From NCBI GenBank assembly GCA_003105305.1, contig PQAQ01000226.1, forward strand, positions 1 through 13,727: 13,727 nt of DNA. The letters are read 5' to 3'. The DNA comes from Candidatus Methylomirabilota bacterium (GTDB lineage Bacteria > Methylomirabilota > Methylomirabilia > Methylomirabilales > Methylomirabilaceae). Below the pieces are notes generated by a model. That model did no database searches and was not told the origin of the DNA. It saw nothing but the letters and a program-made list of their open reading frames with translations. Positions 6,294 through 13,555 of this stretch are shown in pieces. The position numbers and the translations under genes are program-made. Position 1 is the first letter of the stretch. Every line of letters starts with the position of its first letter.

Positions 6294-8561
6294 TTACAGC
6301 CGTGACTCCTCAAGGACGGAGGGCGTGAGAAAAATCAGCAGTTCCACGCGCTCATCCGGTCCGGCCGAACGACGCTTGAAGAACCAACCTAGAACTGGAA
6401 TGTCGCCGAAAAACGGCACTTGATCTGTTACGATCGTCTCAGTAGACTGCAGCAGACCACCGATGACGACAGTAGAGCCGTTCTGAACCATGACGCTCGT
6501 CGTCGCCTTGCGCGTGTTGATCGGAAAGACGAATCCCTGGGAAAAGTCGACCCGTTGCCCCGGGAAGGAACGCTCCGCCTCGACCTTCATCGATACTCGA
6601 CCGTCCGGCGTAATGTGAGGCTTGACCTTCAGTTTGATGAAGGCATCCTGAAACTGAACAACTGTCCTTCCTGAGCTGTCGATCGTAGTGTAGGGGACCT
6701 GAGTGCCCTGCTTGATTTCGGCTTCTTCATTGTCTTGAGTGGCGACCCGCGGCGATGACAGGGTCCTGATTTTTCCCTGAGTTTCCGCTGCTGAAAGCTG
6801 AGCCCCCACAAGGAATCGATTGGCGAGACTGCCGATGGTCATGCCGAGCGCGAAATGCGGCGAGGCGACGGGCAGATTAACAGCAAGCGGCACCGGTCCA
6901 AGGAAGGGCACCCCTCCGCCGCTTTCGGGGAACGGATTACCGCTAGCCGGAGTGAAATTCGGAAACCGAAGCGGAAGACTGCCGCTTCCTCCGGACGACG
7001 AACCACCTCCAGACGAGGACCCTCCTCCGGAGCTGGAACCCGTTCCGGACGGAGAGCTGCCGCCGAAGACCGACACGCCGGTTGTGCTCCCCGCTTTCGT
7101 CGGGATCCCTGTTCCTCCCCATTGAATCCCGAGGCTTTGAGAGAATAGGCGGGTGGCTTCAACAATTCTAGCCTCGATCAGGACCTGCGGTGTCTGAATA
7201 TCAACCTGCTTTAGAAACGCCGCCATCCGCTCGACAGCCTCGGGGAGATCTTTGATGATGATGCGACTGGATCGCTCGTCCACGATGACGCTGCCTTGCG
7301 CTGTCTTCAGCGCGGACAGGTGAGTTTTCAGATCCGCAGCCTTCGCGTAACTGAACGGCAGCAGCCTGGTGACAAAAGGATCTTTTGGTGGCGCATCCAA
7401 CTCCCCAGCCAGCGCGATCATCCTGAGACAGACAGACTCCACGTCGTTAATAATCAACGTGTTCGTCGTTTCCTCCACCTCGATAGTTCCCCGTCGGGTC
7501 TTGAGCCGTTCAAGGTGCTTCTTCATATGCGATGGCTTCATATAGGCCAGGCGAATAGCCTTCGCGCACTGGGGCTCTTCCACATAACGCCGATCTTCTT
7601 CATCTGCCCGCCTTCGTTCCTCATCGATCTTCCGCTTCGCCTCCTCAAGTTTCCAGTATTTTTGCGCAACATCCGCCATCTCTTCTACACGTTTTTCCTT
7701 ACTCTTCTGAATCTCACCCTGCGAACCCACATAGATCAGATTTCCGTCCTGTTCATAGCTGAGGCGCTTGGCTCTCAGTATCACGTCCAGCGCTTGACGC
7801 CACTCGACATTGTGCAGACGTACGGTGACGTCGCGGTCTTTTCGATCCTTGAGGCCGTGAGCAATCACAATATTGAGTCCGCTGACCTCCGAGATGAGGC
7901 GAAGCAGATCATCGAGATCCGCCCCCTTGAAATCCAGCGATAAGCGCTTATTGTTGATATCTGTCGACATAGGCGCCGCGGAAACCGGCGGCTGCGCGCC
8001 GGTTGCGGATGGCGGTGAGGCCACCGGCCCCGGTTCATCGGTTACTTCACGGCCGGAAGGTTGAGCTATCGCTCCATCGCCGCCCTGCGTTGGCGTCGGA
8101 GGCGTCTCCGCTGTTGCAGCTCGCGGTATCACAGCCGGCAACACGATGTGCGGCAGCTCCGATTCCGCTATTGCTGCCGCCGCGCGCCCGACGCTGGACG
8201 CCCCTATTTCCAACGGTTTTATGGGGCTCTCCACGGATTCGCCCGCCTGCTCTGGTGTGATCGGATGGTGCGCGGCCGATGTCTGCTCTGCAAACAGGGC
8301 GCGATTAACCAACGCCCCGTTGGCGACCACGGCGATAGCCCTCTCACCCGGCTTCTCCGCCAAGCCGCTGACGTCAGCCGCATCAACCGTTCTGGGCGCC
8401 GCGGAGACGATCGGCGACGATTCATCACCAGGAGACGGTTGCCGAGTCTCTTTTGTCGACACGCCGGATGTTGCACACGATGCGGAAAACATGACGAAAA
8501 CCACACCAACGAGCCAACGCGTTCGCGAAAGCGAGATCTTATCGGTTTCGGCCATCTTCAT
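6294..8561 (-). CDS. pilQ: Type IV pilus secretin PilQ
   Basis: PilQ forms the outer-membrane channel through which the pilus passes. The 755 residues show: a signal peptide ending near Cys29 (FSASC, a marginal lipobox); a Pro/Ala-rich region to about 204; an STN/N0 domain at 205-280; a charged helical stretch 285-330; two NolW-like N1 domains at about 333-385 and 397-452; and the secretin domain from 458. Secretin signatures are clear: PQVLIEARIVEA (458-469), KIRTLSSPRVATQDN (597-611), TPDGRVSMKVE (651-661), TVVIGGLLQ (697-705) and VPFFGDIPVLGWFFKRR (715-731), ending in ELLIFLTPSVLEES. No AMIN domain is visible, and a Gly/Ser tract (500-528) interrupts the secretin domain. The ATG overlaps the pilP stop in an ATGA; a second ATG at 8555 is a possible start. 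Confidence 0.96.
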   Translation of the reverse strand: MKMAETDKISLSRTRWLVGVVFVMFSASCATSGVSTKETRQPSPGDESSPIVSAAPRTVDAADVSGLAEKPGERAIAVVANGALVNRALFAEQTSAAHHPITPEQAGESVESPIKPLEIGASSVGRAAAAIAESELPHIVLPAVIPRAATAETPPTPTQGGDGAIAQPSGREVTDEPGPVASPPSATGAQPPVSAAPMSTDINNKRLSLDFKGADLDDLLRLISEVSGLNIVIAHGLKDRKDRDVTVRLHNVEWRQALDVILRAKRLSYEQDGNLIYVGSQGEIQKSKEKRVEEMADVAQKYWKLEEAKRKIDEERRRADEEDRRYVEEPQCAKAIRLAYMKPSHMKKHLERLKTRRGTIEVEETTNTLIINDVESVCLRMIALAGELDAPPKDPFVTRLLPFSYAKAADLKTHLSALKTAQGSVIVDERSSRIIIKDLPEAVERMAAFLKQVDIQTPQVLIEARIVEATRLFSQSLGIQWGGTGIPTKAGSTTGVSVFGGSSPSGTGSSSGGGSSSGGGSSSGGSGSLPLRFPNFTPASGNPFPESGGGVPFLGPVPLAVNLPVASPHFALGMTIGSLANRFLVGAQLSAAETQGKIRTLSSPRVATQDNEEAEIKQGTQVPYTTIDSSGRTVVQFQDAFIKLKVKPHITPDGRVSMKVEAERSFPGQRVDFSQGFVFPINTRKATTSVMVQNGSTVVIGGLLQSTETIVTDQVPFFGDIPVLGWFFKRRSAGPDERVELLIFLTPSVLEESRL
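6978..7064 (-). repeat. Low-complexity Gly/Ser repeat inside pilQ
   Basis: Within the secretin domain of PilQ, residues 500-528 consist almost entirely of glycine and serine, with repeated SSSGGG units. On DNA this appears as short imperfect repeats built on TCCGGAGG-like units. Such tracts form flexible loops and are prone to length change by replication slippage. It lies between the first secretin strand block and the LP-rich segment leading to the membrane barrel. Whether it varies between strains cannot be told from one sequence. Confidence 0.8.
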
Positions 8562-9061
8562 TTCGATCGGCCTGCCGACATCTGTTTTTCGACGTAACGG
8601 GCGATCAACTTTCCCTCCGAATTCTTTGTGCGCACCTCGAATACGACGCGATCCTTGGTAATCTTGACTACTTTGGCTGATTCGACCACATCATTTTCTC
8701 GAATGATATACCCCATGCGCGGCGGGATCTCCGACTCTACCACCGCATAGAGGGAGTGAGGTCCCTGAACAATACCGGTCAACGCCAGATCTACCGTGGG
8801 GGGCGTTTCTGCTATCACAGCCCGAGACGGTCGAAATGGATCTCGGCGCCCTCTGGACTGATATGTCACAGGACTCCGATTCTCCTCCTTGTCCGACGAG
8901 GTCACGGGAGGCGCGTCCTCGGGGTGGCGTTGCACAGCAGAAGGCGGTGGCATCGTCGCATCCCTTCCGCATGCCCACCCAGCCGCCATAATGGAGATGA
9001 TCATCGCGCAGCCAGCGGTCTTCTGCAAAACTTTATTGTACCGCGCTTGCAGCCTCGCCAC
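8558..9061 (-). CDS. pilP: Type IV pilus inner-membrane lipoprotein PilP
   Basis: PilP is a lipoprotein that links the PilN/PilO inner-membrane pair to the periplasmic domains of PilQ. The 167-residue product has a basic start, a hydrophobic core (about 16-30) and Cys31 in AGWACG, which fits a lipid-attachment site loosely. A disordered Pro-rich linker follows (about 35-68, with a PPP at 38-40). The PilP-typical RRDPFRPS motif is at about 71-78, and a small beta-sandwich (HR-type) domain starts at LALTGIVQG. I use the GTG at 9061 because a strong GGGAGG stands five bases upstream, inside the end of pilO, giving a 29-nt gene overlap. The later ATG codons would shorten or remove the signal peptide. 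The stop overlaps pilQ. Confidence 0.93.
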   Translation of the reverse strand: MARLQARYNKVLQKTAGCAMIISIMAAGWACGRDATMPPPSAVQRHPEDAPPVTSSDKEENRSPVTYQSRGRRDPFRPSRAVIAETPPTVDLALTGIVQGPHSLYAVVESEIPPRMGYIIRENDVVESAKVVKITKDRVVFEVRTKNSEGKLIARYVEKQMSAGRSK

Positions 9062-9653
9062 TCTTCCCTCCCACCGCGCCTGTGTAGGTGTAGGTCACCA
9101 CGCCAAACTCGGCCTGAATGGTATCCGTAGCCCTCTGTCCCTTTGCCGCTTGACGAATTGTCAGATCGGCAACGTTCACAATTCGTTCCAATCGACCAAG
9201 TCGCTCAAAGAGCAGGCCAAGGTTATGATAGCCTCCCGTGACCTTCAGTTGCACCGGAACCTCGGTATAGAACTCTTTCGCTACAGCCGCCCCAGGCTTA
9301 AACAGAGTAACGTTCAGGTCCGCCTCCTGACCAAGGCTCGCAACTCGTTTTAACAACTTCGGAATCTCCTTTTCAGTCGGAAGTTGTTGGATCGTACGGT
9401 CGAGCTGCGCTTCCAGCAGCTTGATTTCTTGTTCCAGGCGAGGTCGTTGACCTGCCCGTTGTCTCGTCTGCTCCACCTCAGCCCTCAGCCGAAGCCATTC
9501 CGTTTTCGCGTCGCTCCGCGCCGTCCACGCCGACTGGAGAAACACTTGCCAATACACGATAACCACGATGATACCGAATATGACGCCGAGGGCGATTTTC
9601 TGTCCTCGCGGAATGTTGGTAAAATAGGCCGATAGATGGCTAGAGGCCCGCAT
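9033..9653 (-). CDS. pilO: Type IV pilus inner-membrane protein PilO
   Basis: PilO pairs with PilN in the inner membrane and projects into the periplasm, where the pair aligns the pilus motor with the secretin. The 206-residue protein has a short cytoplasmic tail, one membrane segment (about 19-40), a charged coiled coil (about 45-92) and a ferredoxin-like periplasmic core. The core carries the family-typical QLPTEKEIPKLL (90-101), LFKPG (117-121), KEFYTEVPVQLKVTG (126-140) and GYHNLGLLFERLGRLERIVNV (split here at 141-148 and 149-161). It starts 17 nt after the pilN stop with only a weak upstream purine stretch (GAGAAG, far from the ATG). Its end contains the ribosome site and start of pilP. 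Confidence 0.95.
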   Translation of the reverse strand: MRASSHLSAYFTNIPRGQKIALGVIFGIIVVIVYWQVFLQSAWTARSDAKTEWLRLRAEVEQTRQRAGQRPRLEQEIKLLEAQLDRTIQQLPTEKEIPKLLKRVASLGQEADLNVTLFKPGAAVAKEFYTEVPVQLKVTGGYHNLGLLFERLGRLERIVNVADLTIRQAAKGQRATDTIQAEFGVVTYTYTGAVGGKSGEAASAVQ

Positions 9654-9670
9654 AACCGTTTTTCTTCTCG

Positions 9671-10213
9671 CTACCCCGACAGCGCCAGCTGAATTTCAAA
9701 CCGTTCAACCGGTCTGCCTTCGTACAGTTCGAGTTCTGAAAAGTTCAGTTCGACGTTGTGAACGAGTTGCGTCATTCGTTGAAGGGTCAACATCATTTCC
9801 GCAACGACAAAATGTGACGATGCGTATCCTTGAATAACAAGCTTCCCGGAGACTTTGCTGACACTGGTGAGCCAACCGCCCTCGGGCAAGGCCTGACTGA
9901 TGCCATCAAGCAGACGAACCGGCGTATCTTGTCCGGCGGCCAATCGCTGTACGAGCGCGAGACGCTCAAGAATATGTGTCCTGTCGCGACTGTATTGGTC
10001 AATCAGCCGGATAACCTGCCGATTCCTCGCAATTTCCTCTTTGGTCGTCACGATGTCTGTCTGAAGTTGCGCCAGATCCCTCTTTACCATATACCAGTAT
10101 CCCCACATCCCACCAATGACGAGCACCGCCACGGCAATGATACCTGTCCGGGGAATCCTGACCTGCCTCCGTTTTCGACGCGTCTCACGCGATAACAGAT
10201 TGATCTTGATCAT
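9671..10213 (-). CDS. pilN: Type IV pilus inner-membrane protein PilN
   Basis: PilN is the inner-membrane partner of PilO, and its short cytoplasmic tail is held by PilM. The 180-residue product begins MIKINLLSRE, carrying the INLL peptide (residues 4-7) that PilM binds in characterised systems. A highly basic stretch (11-19), one membrane segment (about 23-42), a coiled coil (about 45-85) and a compact periplasmic domain with LPEGGWLTSVS at about 108-118 follow. The ATG overlaps the pilM stop as ATGA (10210-10213), and a GGAGG lies about ten bases upstream, so the two interacting proteins are translationally coupled. Length and domain order are normal. Confidence 0.95.
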   Translation of the reverse strand: MIKINLLSRETRRKRRQVRIPRTGIIAVAVLVIGGMWGYWYMVKRDLAQLQTDIVTTKEEIARNRQVIRLIDQYSRDRTHILERLALVQRLAAGQDTPVRLLDGISQALPEGGWLTSVSKVSGKLVIQGYASSHFVVAEMMLTLQRMTQLVHNVELNFSELELYEGRPVERFEIQLALSG

Positions 10214-11280
10214 TCCGCGTCATCCTCCGCCTCGCGAAGAGCCAATCCCGCGGCAACTGCCATCTGAGGCGCGATCGAGGCGAGGTATCGGGCATCAAAC
10301 TTCTTCGAATCGGTCATAATATGCTCGAAGGGATTCGCAATCGTAATGGGAAGCTCCAACGCAGTTGCGAGGTAGCCGGCAAGATCCGATAACAGTGCGC
10401 ACCCACCGCTTAACATTATTTGATGGATGGTGTCATGTTGACTGGTTGAGTAATAAAAATCGAACGAGCGTCGTATCTCGTCCGCTAATTCCGCATTGAC
10501 CGTCTCGATGATCGGTTCCGCTTCACTGACGTTGTGCCCCTCGACCGACTCGCCCTTCTTTAACGCCTCGGCCTGTTCAAACGTTACACCTGCGTTCCTC
10601 ACCAGCGACTCTGCGTATCGGTTGCCTCCCAGCGGACTATCTCGCGTGAAGTCGGAAATCCCGCGGCAGAGGATATTGATGTTCGTAAAGGCGGCGCCGA
10701 TATTGACGAGCGCGACCACCTCTCCCGGTTGAACTTTCTTGGGAATCGTGAAGATATTCTCGATAGCGAAGACATCGACATCAACAACGACCGCATTCAG
10801 CCCGGCTTCGGAAATGGCGGCCAGATAGTCACTCAGGATATCCTTTTTTACCGCGACCAGTAGCACATCCATCTCGCCTAAGCCGGAGTTACTGTCTCGC
10901 AGAATCTGGAAATCCAGATTGACCTCCTCGATTGCGTAGGGAATATGCTGAGAGGCCTCCCACGCAAGCCCCTCGCGAAGCTCCGCCGCTTTCATTCTAG
11001 GCACTTTTATCTTTTTGATGATCACCGAATGCCCGGAGACCGAGAAGGCGACGTCCTTGACCGTGATGCCGTGCGTGTCGAACAGTTGTCGAATGGCCAT
11101 ACTCACGGCAGTAGCATCCTTAATCATTCCATCCACGATCGTCTCGGGATGGATGGGGATAATGCCGAGTTCGGCCAACCTGTAGGAACTTCGTGATCGT
11201 TGAAGATGTACGGCCTTAATAGAACTGGTCCCGATATCCAATCCAACCAGCTCTTTATGACGCGATATCCCTCTAGCCAT
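10210..11280 (-). CDS. pilM: Type IV pilus assembly ATPase-fold protein PilM
   Basis: PilM is an actin/FtsA-like cytoplasmic protein that binds the PilN tail and couples the cytoplasmic pilus machinery to the inner-membrane complex. The 356-residue product has the actin-fold nucleotide-binding pieces: phosphate-1 GLDIGTSSIKAV (13-24), phosphate-2 LVNIGAAFTNINI (191-203) and the adenosine loop IMLSGGCALL (288-297). The segment GLAWEASQHIPYAIEEVNLDF (104-124, given here as GLAWEASQHIP and YAIEEVNLDF) is typical of PilM. The ATG at 11280 has only GTGAG upstream. It is the first gene after the one sizeable non-coding gap, so it most likely heads the pilMNOPQ transcript. Confidence 0.96.
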   Translation of the reverse strand: MARGISRHKELVGLDIGTSSIKAVHLQRSRSSYRLAELGIIPIHPETIVDGMIKDATAVSMAIRQLFDTHGITVKDVAFSVSGHSVIIKKIKVPRMKAAELREGLAWEASQHIPYAIEEVNLDFQILRDSNSGLGEMDVLLVAVKKDILSDYLAAISEAGLNAVVVDVDVFAIENIFTIPKKVQPGEVVALVNIGAAFTNINILCRGISDFTRDSPLGGNRYAESLVRNAGVTFEQAEALKKGESVEGHNVSEAEPIIETVNAELADEIRRSFDFYYSTSQHDTIHQIMLSGGCALLSDLAGYLATALELPITIANPFEHIMTDSKKFDARYLASIAPQMAVAAGLALREAEDDAE

Positions 11281-11320
11281 TATCGCTCACTATAATACGC
11301 TATTCTATATCAGTTGCAAT
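11281..11320 (-). promoter_or_regulatory. Candidate pilM promoter close to the start codon
   Basis: On the minus strand a TTGCAA (11319-11314, four of six consensus -35 bases) is separated by 16 nt from TATTAT (11297-11292, five of six -10 bases). Transcription would begin only about five bases before the pilM ATG, giving an almost leaderless message, which would agree with the weak ribosome site. An alternative -35, the perfect TTGACA at 11363-11358, lacks a good -10 at 17-18 nt spacing. The match is by eye and unproven. Confidence 0.35.
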
Positions 11321-11401
11321 TACTATAACTAACTGTTTACGATGCTGCACCGGTATGTGTCAAGCCCAATGCATCGTACCGCGAGAACCCGACAACTATA
11401 A
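11289..11401 (-). repeat. Three copies of TTATAGT upstream of pilM
   Basis: The heptamer TTATAGT occurs on the minus strand at 11295-11289, 11328-11322 and 11401-11395. Offsets are 33 and 73 nt, about 3.1 and 7.0 helical turns. Each contains TATAGT, one mismatch from a -10 hexamer, so they could be alternative promoter elements or binding sites. The rest of the 11281-11501 gap shows nothing else clear: no tRNA, no convincing terminator after trpA and no conserved small gene. Confidence 0.4.
11338..11378. repeat. 8-bp inverted repeat flanking a TTGACA
   Basis: TACGATGC at 11338-11345 and its exact reverse complement GCATCGTA at 11371-11378 are separated by 25 nt. The minus-strand TTGACA (11363-11358) lies between the arms. 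Centre-to-centre arm spacing is 33 nt, near three helical turns, which is compatible with binding of a dimeric regulator on one DNA face. A regulatory role upstream of pilM is an inference; the arms could also be chance. Confidence 0.4.
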
Positions 11402-11501
11402 ATCGGCATAAATATCACAGAACGTGACCGCAGAATGCTTGGGAGTGTTCGGGAAAATCGGAGGGAAAAGAGATGAACGGCCAGACGGTAACCGAGTCTT
11501 G

Positions 11502-12314
11502 TTAGCCGGTACCGACTGCCTTCCTGGTGGCTGCCTTCAGCGACGCCACAAAATCGCCGGCCCGCTGCAGCAGATCCGGTTGGCCCACTACCTGCTCCAA
11601 TAGAGACACGATGGCGCTTCCGACGATTATACCGTCGGCCGCCGCCGGCACCATTCGCACCTGCTCCGGCGTTGAGATGCCGAACCCCACCGCGATCGGT
11701 GCGTCGGTCTCAGCCCTGATCATCTGAAGGCCGGCTTCAATATCCTCACTGAGTCCGGAACGGGCCCCCGTCACGCCCCGTAGCGACACGTAATAGATAA
11801 AGCCTTTGGAGGCGGCCGCGATGGCCCGCACCCGCCATGGTCGGCTGGTCGGCGCGATCAGAAAGACCGTATGAAGGTTGTGGGCGGCGGCGGCCTCCCT
11901 CAATTCACCGGCCTCCTCGGGAGGCAGATCCGGAATGATCAGTCCGTCGACTCCCGCCGCCGCAGCCTCCTGCGCAAACCGAGCAAACCCGAAATGAAAG
12001 ACCGGATTGACGTAGCTCATCAATATCAGCGGTAGCCGGCACTGCGCTCGAAGATCTCTCACCATATCGAGAATCCCGGCGAGTGTGGTCCCGGAGGCCA
12101 GCGCCCGTTGAGATGCCCGCTGAATCGTGACGCCATCGGCCAGAGGATCCGAGAACGGGACCCCGATCTCTATCAGATCGGCGCCCCGCTTTTCGAACTC
12201 CAGGATCAACGAGCGGGTGGTCGGAAGATCGGGGTCGCCCGCCGTGATGTACGGCATGAGGGCCCGCTCTCCGGCTTCTCTCAGCCGGCGGAAGCGCTCG
12301 TCAATGCGGTTCAT
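11502..12314 (-). CDS. trpA: Tryptophan synthase alpha subunit
   Basis: TrpA cleaves indole-3-glycerol phosphate to indole and glyceraldehyde 3-phosphate; indole then passes through a tunnel to TrpB. The 270-residue TIM-barrel has the standard length. The catalytic Glu49 in [16 protein letters not shown] and Asp60 in the same stretch match the numbering of the enteric enzyme. Other landmarks are PYITAGDPD (21-29), [10 protein letters not shown] at about 144-153, the phosphate loop VTGAR at about 180, and VGFGIS and GIIVGSAIV near the C-terminus. The ATG overlaps the trpB stop as ATGA (12311-12314), with GGAGG six bases upstream, so subunit synthesis is coupled. It is the last trp gene here and is followed by a 221-nt gap. 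Confidence 0.97.
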   Translation of the reverse strand: MNRIDERFRRLREAGERALMPYITAGDPDLPTTRSLILEFEKRGADLIEIGVPFSDPLADGVTIQRASQRALASGTTLAGILDMVRDLRAQCRLPLILMSYVNPVFHFGFARFAQEAAAAGVDGLIIPDLPPEEAGELREAAAAHNLHTVFLIAPTSRPWRVRAIAAASKGFIYYVSLRGVTGARSGLSEDIEAGLQMIRAETDAPIAVGFGISTPEQVRMVPAAADGIIVGSAIVSLLEQVVGQPDLLQRAGDFVASLKAATRKAVGTG

Positions 12315-13555
12315 CGGTATCCTCCATCAGGCAATATGAGATTCGCCACAACCTCTACGTCTTTGTCGCCCCGTCCCGAGAGGTTCACCACCACGATCTG
12401 CTCCTTGCTCAAGGTCGGCGCCAGTTTTTTCACATGAGCGATGGCGTGCGCGCTTTCCAGCGCCGGGATTAATCCCTCGAGCCGACTCAGGAGCTGAAAC
12501 GCCTCCAGCGCCTCCGCGTCGGTCGCCGAGACAAAATCGATCCGTCCGATGTCCCGGAGATAACTGTGCTCCGGGCCGACGCTCGGATAATCGAGACCTG
12601 CGGAGACCGAATGTGTCGGTTGGATCTGGCCGTCTCGATCTTGCAGAATAAAGCTCATGGTCCCGTGCAGGACGCCCAGCTCGCCCGTCGCGAATCGCGC
12701 CGCGTGGCTTCCAGTCTCGATCCCCAAGCCGCCCGCCTCGACCCCGATCATTCGGACAGCAGGCTCGTCAAGAAAGTCATGGAACAGCCCGATCGAGTTG
12801 CTGCCGCCGCCGACGCAGGCGACCAGATAGTCCGGCAGTCTGCCTTCCAGCTCCAGGATCTGGGTTCTGGCCTCCCGGCCGATGACCGATTGAAAGTCCC
12901 GAACCATCATAGGGTAGGGATGGGCGCCCAGAACCGAACCCAGCACATAATGGGTCGTATCGACATTCGTCACCCAGTCGCGCATCGCCTCGTTGATGGC
13001 GTCCTTCAGTGTTCGGCTCCCCGATTCGACCGGCGTGACCTTGGCGCCCAACAGCCGCATTCGCACGACGTTTAACGCCTGCCGCCGCATGTCTTCGGTG
13101 CCCATATAGACCTCGCAGCTCAGTCCGAACCTGGCGGCCACCGTTGCCGTCGCGACCCCATGCTGGCCGGCGCCCGTCTCGGCGATGACCCGAGACTTGC
13201 CCATGCGGCAGGCCAGCAGAACCTGGCCAAGGGTGTTATTGATCTTGTGCGCGCCGGTATGACAGAGGTCCTCGCGCTTCAGATAGATCCGCGCCCCGCC
13301 AAAATGATCAGTCAGCCGCCGCGCGAAATAGAGCGGCGTCGGACGTCCGACATAATGCCGGAGATAGCCCTGCATCTCCGACTCAAAGTCGGGATCGCTC
13401 TTCGCCTGGAGATACACGGTCTCCAGCTCCGCAAGCGCGGCCATCAGCGTTTCCGGCACGAATTTTCCGCCGTATCTGCCAAAGTGTCCCCGGATATCGG
13501 GAAGCTGTCCGGAAGCAAAGGTCTCAGTGCGCGTCGGCTGTTCTCGCGTGTTCAA
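12311..13555 (-). CDS. trpB: Tryptophan synthase beta subunit
   Basis: TrpB condenses indole with serine to form tryptophan using pyridoxal phosphate. The 414-residue protein matches the TrpB1 type that pairs with Trp[17 protein letters not shown] (23-38), [13 protein letters not shown] with the PLP lysine at 104, [11 protein letters not shown] with the catalytic glutamate at 126, the cofactor-phosphate loop [10 protein letters not shown] and [17 protein letters not shown]. The only usable start before the conserved core is TTG at 13555; no ATG or GTG occurs in frame until the core is reached. A purine-rich AGGTGAGGGAG precedes this TTG, ending five bases before it. The gene starts inside trpF, a 32-nt overlap. 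Confidence 0.97.
   Translation of the reverse strand: MNTREQPTRTETFASGQLPDIRGHFGRYGGKFVPETLMAALAELETVYLQAKSDPDFESEMQGYLRHYVGRPTPLYFARRLTDHFGGARIYLKREDLCHTGAHKINNTLGQVLLACRMGKSRVIAETGAGQHGVATATVAARFGLSCEVYMGTEDMRRQALNVVRMRLLGAKVTPVESGSRTLKDAINEAMRDWVTNVDTTHYVLGSVLGAHPYPMMVRDFQSVIGREARTQILELEGRLPDYLVACVGGGSNSIGLFHDFLDEPAVRMIGVEAGGLGIETGSHAARFATGELGVLHGTMSFILQDRDGQIQPTHSVSAGLDYPSVGPEHSYLRDIGRIDFVSATDAEALEAFQLLSRLEGLIPALESAHAIAHVKKLAPTLSKEQIVVVNLSGRGDKDVEVVANLILPDGGYR

Noticed and set aside
11480..11501. Hairpin after trpA as an intrinsic terminator
   Set aside because: Only short or overly tight stems (CGGT/ACCG, AGAC/GTCT) can be drawn and there is no following T-run on the minus strand.
11473..11505. 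Plus-strand ten-codon frame with GGAGGG upstream, in the trpA-pilM gap
   Set aside because: The purine run and ATG are suggestive, but the product is ten residues long, runs into the trpA end and has no promoter or conservation to support it.
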